The notes under the pieces are model-generated. The model was not told the origin of the DNA and ran no database searches. It worked only from the letters and a program-made list of their open reading frames with translations. Source: Verrucomicrobiales bacterium (lineage in GTDB: Bacteria; Verrucomicrobiota; Verrucomicrobiia; Verrucomicrobiales; DEV007). From it: DNA of 64,000 bases. Every line of letters starts with the position of its first letter. The stretch's first letter is position 1. Below are positions 60,133 to 64,000 of this stretch, in pieces. The position numbers and the translations under genes were made by a program. The DNA lies in contig DUBC01000011.1 of assembly GCA_012960505.1 (NCBI GenBank), forward strand, positions 1 to 64,000, given 5' to 3'.

Positions 60133-61836
60133 ATGAAATTTCCTAGTTGTTTACTACTTTGGATTGCTTTTTCGATGAGTTCCGGAAAGCTCATGAGTGC
60201 CGATCTGAGTGATCTCTCGTACTCGGTGAAGTACGGCTCTGTAATTATTACCGATTGCAAGACGACCGCTACTGGAGAATTGGAAATACCGGCATTGATT
60301 GGTGAATCCCCTGTTACTAAGATTGGGAACGCCGCTTTCCGAGGATGTTCAAATTTGACCAGCATTACTATTCCTGACGGGGTCACCACAATAGGTGACG
60401 AGTCATTTTATTCATGCTCTTTGCTGGCGGCGATAACTATCCCTGATACGGTGTTCAGTATCGGTGAGTCGGCTTTCCGTTATTGTAATTCCTTAATGGC
60501 CATTAATTTGCCCGAAGGCATTACAAGTATTGGAGATTCTGCGTTCCATAATTGTGGAAGCTTGAGTGAAGTTCTTATTCCAAGCACCGTAGTTCAAATA
60601 GGTGAGAGGGCTTTCAGGGATTGTAAGAATTTGGCCAGAATAGTTATTCCTGCGGGAGTGTCTAATGTTGAGCGGCTTGCCTTTTATGGTTGTACAAATC
60701 TGAGGCAAGTTCACATAGAGGGTGAATTACCTTCTTTCGGGAGTAATGTTTTTGGAGGTTCTGCAAATTCTTATATTACTTATTCTGGGGACCTAACGAC
60801 GGTCGCTGGTAGACCAAGTTTTAGTCCTAGTCAGCTCTTTGAAGTTAACAATCTGCAGGAAACAATTAAGGTCAAGGACGCCCAAATTGCACAATTAGCT
60901 ATTCGCCCCTCAGTGCAGGAGATTCAGGACGCTCGTGCCGGATCAATAATAATGAGAAAGGATCCGGAGACAGGAAAAGCAAAGTTGCAATTTAGGCTTG
61001 AGCAAACGGACGATTTTGAGTCATGGGATCCTTACGAGGGTGGGGAGTTGAGCGTTTCGGGTGAAGGCGGATTTGAATTACTTTTGCCACTTGATGAAGA
61101 TAAGAAGTGGCTCCGTGTCGGAATGGATGGAAAACCACCTGAGTCACTCGAGTCCGGTGGGGATCTTGGTGGAGTTGATTTTGGGGATTTACTTAACGGG
61201 CTTCCTGGAGGATTCCCTGGCGTAAATGTCGGAGGTGACGATAAAGGAGGTGAAGGTGAAGGAGGTGAAGGTGAAGGGATAAACTTGGGTGATTTAAATT
61301 TAGATGGAATTGACCTCGAGAACATTAATCTAGAGGACTTAAATCTAGAGGACTTAAATCTAGAGGACTTAAATCTAGAGGACTTAAATCTGGGAGGACT
61401 GGATCTTGGTAATCTTGGAGACTTGAATTTAGAAGGGCTTAATCTTGGTGATATTGAAATCACGCCTTTGCAGTTAGTGCAGCTTGCCTTGCTTTTTAAT
61501 CAATTTCTTGCTGATGTTTCTGACGTGATTGGAGTGGACGTAACTAATATTTTCCAAGGAGATGTTAATGTGGACGGAGGCGGTGAAGGCGGTGAAGGCG
61601 GTGAAGGAGATGAAGCGGGCGGAGGTGATGGAGGCATAGTTGACCCGGGGTTTGGGACTGATGAAGGTGAAGATAATGGGAATGGAGGGATTGACCTTGG
61701 AGGGATTGACCTTGGAGGGATTGACCTTGGAGGGATTGACCTTGGAGGGATTGACCTTGGGTTTTTAAATCAACTCTTCAATGGGATATCGATTCTTCCT
61801 GAAGCCGATGACGGTGTTGCAGCTGAAGCTGAGTAG
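60133..61836 (+). CDS. Secreted leucine-rich-repeat (BspA-like) protein with DARAGS module and tandem repeats
   Basis: The 567-residue product has a signal peptide (1-23). Residues 40-215 hold BspA-type LRR_5 repeats (NAAFRGCSNLTSITIPDGVT and similar, about six). Residues 235-345 contain a short coiled coil, QDARAGSIIM, EQTDDFESW and WLRVGM, matching the end of the protein at 1-477. A Gly/Glu linker follows. Then come pentapeptide-like units NLEDL and, near the end, five GGIDL units. Probably a cell-surface adhesin. Confidence 0.75.
   Translation: MKFPSCLLLWIAFSMSSGKLMSADLSDLSYSVKYGSVIITDCKTTATGELEIPALIGESPVTKIGNAAFRGCSNLTSITIPDGVTTIGDESFYSCSLLAAITIPDTVFSIGESAFRYCNSLMAINLPEGITSIGDSAFHNCGSLSEVLIPSTVVQIGERAFRDCKNLARIVIPAGVSNVERLAFYGCTNLRQVHIEGELPSFGSNVFGGSANSYITYSGDLTTVAGRPSFSPSQLFEVNNLQETIKVKDAQIAQLAIRPSVQEIQDARAGSIIMRKDPETGKAKLQFRLEQTDDFESWDPYEGGELSVSGEGGFELLLPLDEDKKWLRVGMDGKPPESLESGGDLGGVDFGDLLNGLPGGFPGVNVGGDDKGGEGEGGEGEGINLGDLNLDGIDLENINLEDLNLEDLNLEDLNLEDLNLGGLDLGNLGDLNLEGLNLGDIEITPLQLVQLALLFNQFLADVSDVIGVDVTNIFQGDVNVDGGGEGGEGGEGDEAGGGDGGIVDPGFGTDEGEDNGNGGIDLGGIDLGGIDLGGIDLGGIDLGFLNQLFNGISILPEADDGVAAEAE
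61324..61390 (+). repeat. 15-base tandem repeat encoding NLEDL units
   Basis: GACTTAAATCTAGAG occurs three times exactly (61336-61380) with partial copies at both ends. It is in frame inside 60133-61836. Confidence 0.9.
61684..61758 (+). repeat. 15-base tandem repeat encoding GGIDL units
   Basis: GGAGGGATTGACCTT occurs five times exactly, in frame, near the 3' end of the leucine-rich-repeat gene. Confidence 0.9.
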
Positions 61837-61870
61837 GGGATTTATTTTGGTGTAAGGTAGAGGATAGTCC

Positions 61871-63256
61871 ATGCGCGCTTGTTTATTTTTGTTCTTTGCT
61901 CTCTCCCTGGGCACCGAGGCAGCAAGGAAACCTAACGTCATCTTTATATTTACTGATGATCAGGGAACGCTTGATGCGAATTGTTTCGGATCTGAGGATT
62001 TGCACACTCCGGCAATGGATGAGTTGGCGGATAATGGAATAAGGTTCACTCAAGCCTACTCGCATACGGTATGCTGTCCTGCCCGAGCAGCCTTATTAAC
62101 TGGCCGGTATCCTCAACGATCAGGCGTTAACTCTTGGACTCAGGGAGACTTGAAGAGCGGCAGAGGAATTAATATGTTCGGGAATGAGGTTACAATTGCT
62201 GAAGCTCTTCGTTCTGCTGGATACCGAACCGCTTTGTTTGGAAAATGGCATTTGGGAGCGGCCCGTGAGAGTGGCCCAACGACACAAGGGTTTGATGAGT
62301 TCTTTGGCCTGCGCGGAGGGTTCATTGATAATTATAATCATCACTTTCTTCATGGTTCAGGGTTTCATGATCTCTACGAGAAGACAAAAGAGATTCATGC
62401 GAAGGGTAAATATTTTCCAGAGATGATGACCGATCGTGCACTGAACTTTATTGAAAGAAACAAGAATGGGCCCTTCTTTCTTTATTTTGCGCTAAACATT
62501 CCTCATTACCCGGAACAGGCTCTCGAGATGTTTGGCGACAGGTACAAGGGCCTGCCAATGCCGCGACGGTCTTACGCAGCCATGATTAGTACGACGGACC
62601 ATTACATTGGCAAGGTCTTGAAGAGACTCAATGATCTGGGACTACGGAAAGATACAATCATTGTATTCATGAGTGATAACGGTCACTCGACTGAGCATAG
62701 CCAGATACGTGTTGATGGGCACAGTAGTGGCTTAAAGAAAGGGCATTATTATGGAGCTCATGGAGGAGGAGGAAACGCTGGGCCGTACTTGGGCAATAAG
62801 GGGACTTTCTTTGAAGGTGGCATTAGAGTGCCTGCAATTTTGTCTTATCCCAAAGAACTGCCGAAGGCTAAGGTTAAGAGTCAAGCGGTCACTTCGATGG
62901 ATTGGTATCCAACAATCCTTGATTTGTGTGGGATCAAAAAGAACGAGTCAGTTTCTTTTGATGGCAAGAGTCTAGTTCCCATGATTATGGATAAAGGAGA
63001 CAAAGAGATTCATGACGAATTTCATTGGGCATGGCAGAACCAGTGGGCCGTTCGAGTAGGAGATTGGAAACTAATTGGACGAGGATCGTGGGATTTGAAG
63101 TCGGGACAAAAGATCCCGTCCGGCACTCATCTTGGTAAAGTTTCAGGCGAGGCGCCGGAAAAGAAGAACTATGCTTCAGAAAAGAAAGAACTTCTAAAGG
63201 AACTCAAGGATGCCCATGACCGGTGGTCAGAAATGGTAGGGTTCTCGGCAAGATGA
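61871..63256 (+). CDS. Secreted sulfatase (arylsulfatase / GalNAc-6-sulfatase type)
   Basis: The 461-residue product has a signal peptide (1-18) and the type I sulfatase pattern: NVIFIFTDDQG (22-32), maturation motif C68-C-P-A-R72, TGRYPQRSGV, GKWHLGA, FMSDNGHS and a C-terminal WKLIGRGSWD. It would remove sulfate esters from polysaccharides. Its stop overlaps the start of the next gene (ATGA at 63253), so the two are coupled. Confidence 0.9.
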   Translation: MRACLFLFFALSLGTEAARKPNVIFIFTDDQGTLDANCFGSEDLHTPAMDELADNGIRFTQAYSHTVCCPARAALLTGRYPQRSGVNSWTQGDLKSGRGINMFGNEVTIAEALRSAGYRTALFGKWHLGAARESGPTTQGFDEFFGLRGGFIDNYNHHFLHGSGFHDLYEKTKEIHAKGKYFPEMMTDRALNFIERNKNGPFFLYFALNIPHYPEQALEMFGDRYKGLPMPRRSYAAMISTTDHYIGKVLKRLNDLGLRKDTIIVFMSDNGHSTEHSQIRVDGHSSGLKKGHYYGAHGGGGNAGPYLGNKGTFFEGGIRVPAILSYPKELPKAKVKSQAVTSMDWYPTILDLCGIKKNESVSFDGKSLVPMIMDKGDKEIHDEFHWAWQNQWAVRVGDWKLIGRGSWDLKSGQKIPSGTHLGKVSGEAPEKKNYASEKKELLKELKDAHDRWSEMVGFSAR

Positions 63257-64000
63257 GTAGAATATTTTTTATCTTAATACTATTAATTAGTTCAGTTATT
63301 CATGCGGCTGATAAGAACTCTCTATTGTCAGGGCATCCTCGAGAGTCATACAGGGGTGTTAAGAATATCGAGGAAATGGAGGAGGCTTTGAGGAAATCGA
63401 TGGGAGCATCGGAGAAGCACTCTTTTTCGCGAGGCTGGTGGGTCTGGGACCGATTAAGGTGCCGTTATGTGGACGGAGACAGGAAAGATAAAGGTGCGTT
63501 GAAAGTGCTGCGTGCTGTCTTTAGAGGGCTGATACTGGACAAGCATCAGAGATTAAAAGAGAAGAGAGAGGGCAATCTGCTTTATTTATTTTATACGACG
63601 CTGACTGGGGACAGTAAGGAGTCGACCCTCAATGTTGAGGGCCGTAAAGTATATAGAGATCTTCACGGTGGAGGTTATCATGGTGGTTGGGGAGGTGCTG
63701 CGAGGATGAGAATTTATCAGGAATTAGCCAGTCAGGGGATGCTTACGGATGAAGAGAAGATTCGTTTTGAGGAAATTGTGAAGCAGAGTCTCGAATCTAG
63801 ATTTATTAATTTCAAGAAGAAGGCGCAATCTGCAAACAATCACTCTTTCGGTAATGCTGGAGGAATTGCTCTTGCTCTGAAGCTTTATCCCGACGCGCCT
63901 CAAGCAGTCGAGGCCAAGGCCTGGATTGATAGGATATGGAAGAGCTTGTCTGATTTCGCGGATTGGACTGAGTGGACCTACTATCCTTATGGCCCGATAT
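63253..64000 (+). CDS. Secreted alpha/alpha-toroid protein, possible polysaccharide lyase (partial)
   Basis: ATG 63253 overlaps the sulfatase stop, and the frame runs off the window. About 249 residues are visible: a signal peptide (SRIFFILILLISSVIHA), then a helical region with HGGGYHGGWGGAARMRIYQE and NNHSFGNAGGIALALKLYPD. The alternating helices and the Asn-Asn-His motif recall heparinase/alginate-lyase type toroid enzymes, but the match is loose. The sulfatase partner supports a sulfated-polysaccharide breakdown role. A true family call needs the missing C-terminus. Confidence 0.5.
   Translation, partial: MSRIFFILILLISSVIHAADKNSLLSGHPRESYRGVKNIEEMEEALRKSMGASEKHSFSRGWWVWDRLRCRYVDGDRKDKGALKVLRAVFRGLILDKHQRLKEKREGNLLYLFYTTLTGDSKESTLNVEGRKVYRDLHGGGYHGGWGGAARMRIYQELASQGMLTDEEKIRFEEIVKQSLESRFINFKKKAQSANNHSFGNAGGIALALKLYPDAPQAVEAKAWIDRIWKSLSDFADWTEWTYYPYGPI

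Noticed and set aside
61324..61758. Short repeats as a CRISPR array
   Set aside because: The units are 15 bases, directly adjacent without spacers, and in frame with the protein.

Overview
The window most probably comes from a Verrucomicrobiota bacterium, or a close PVC-group relative. This is inferred from family content; there is no rRNA here to prove it. The signs are a giant PVC-type c-cytochrome/dehydrogenase protein, two formylglycine sulfatases, ThuA, DUF1080-like and SHD1-like domains, a FloA/NfeD membrane-scaffold locus, and many secreted proteins ending in the same short 'S-x-D-L-x-x-W ... F-Y-R-x-R' module. No IS element, phage or CRISPR array is visible.

Layout. 1-17 kb is a surface and secretome region: the end of a coiled-coil protein, an acyltransferase with ankyrin repeats inserted, an SHD1/zinc-ribbon membrane protein, a divergent pair that shares a discoidin-like module (4.3-11.2 kb), a sulfatase, a transglutaminase-like protein and a protein with two sets of seven RCC1 repeats. 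17-24.6 kb holds a YiiX-like protease, an unknown protein with a duplicated domain, an acetyl-xylan-esterase-type hydrolase, the nfeD-floA locus and an orphan ABC ATPase. 24.6-27.8 kb carries two genes that look like xanthine dehydrogenase subunits stripped of their iron-sulfur and molybdopterin motifs. They are followed by a tRNA with anticodon UAA but a short variable arm. 28-41 kb mixes an NtrC-type regulator lacking GAFTGA, FKBP, ROK kinase, metF, an active/inactive HtrA pair, rpsN, small housekeeping genes and pyrD.

41.3-54.4 kb is one long co-directional nucleotide-synthesis cluster: purC-purS-purL-purQ-purM-purF-purD-purE-pyrR-pyrB-pyrC-pyrF, with junctions that overlap or nearly touch. 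pyrD is divergent just upstream. Together they cover most steps of IMP and UMP synthesis. purN/T, purK, purB, purH, pyrE and carAB are not in the window.

54.4-64 kb contains cca/pcnB, tRNA-Met, a decayed MORN-type gene, a G+C-richer block (nucleoside-type MFS transporter and a secreted protein), a frameshifted small membrane gene, a secreted protein with a ubiquitin-like domain, a leucine-rich-repeat surface protein, and a sulfatase plus lyase-like operon that runs off the right edge.

The strongest candidates for something new are the secreted ubiquitin-like protein, the family of shared C-terminal modules on seven different secreted proteins, the intact but cofactor-less xanthine dehydrogenase-like pair, the pseudo-HtrA with an inserted PDZ domain, and the short-arm tRNA-Leu(UAA).
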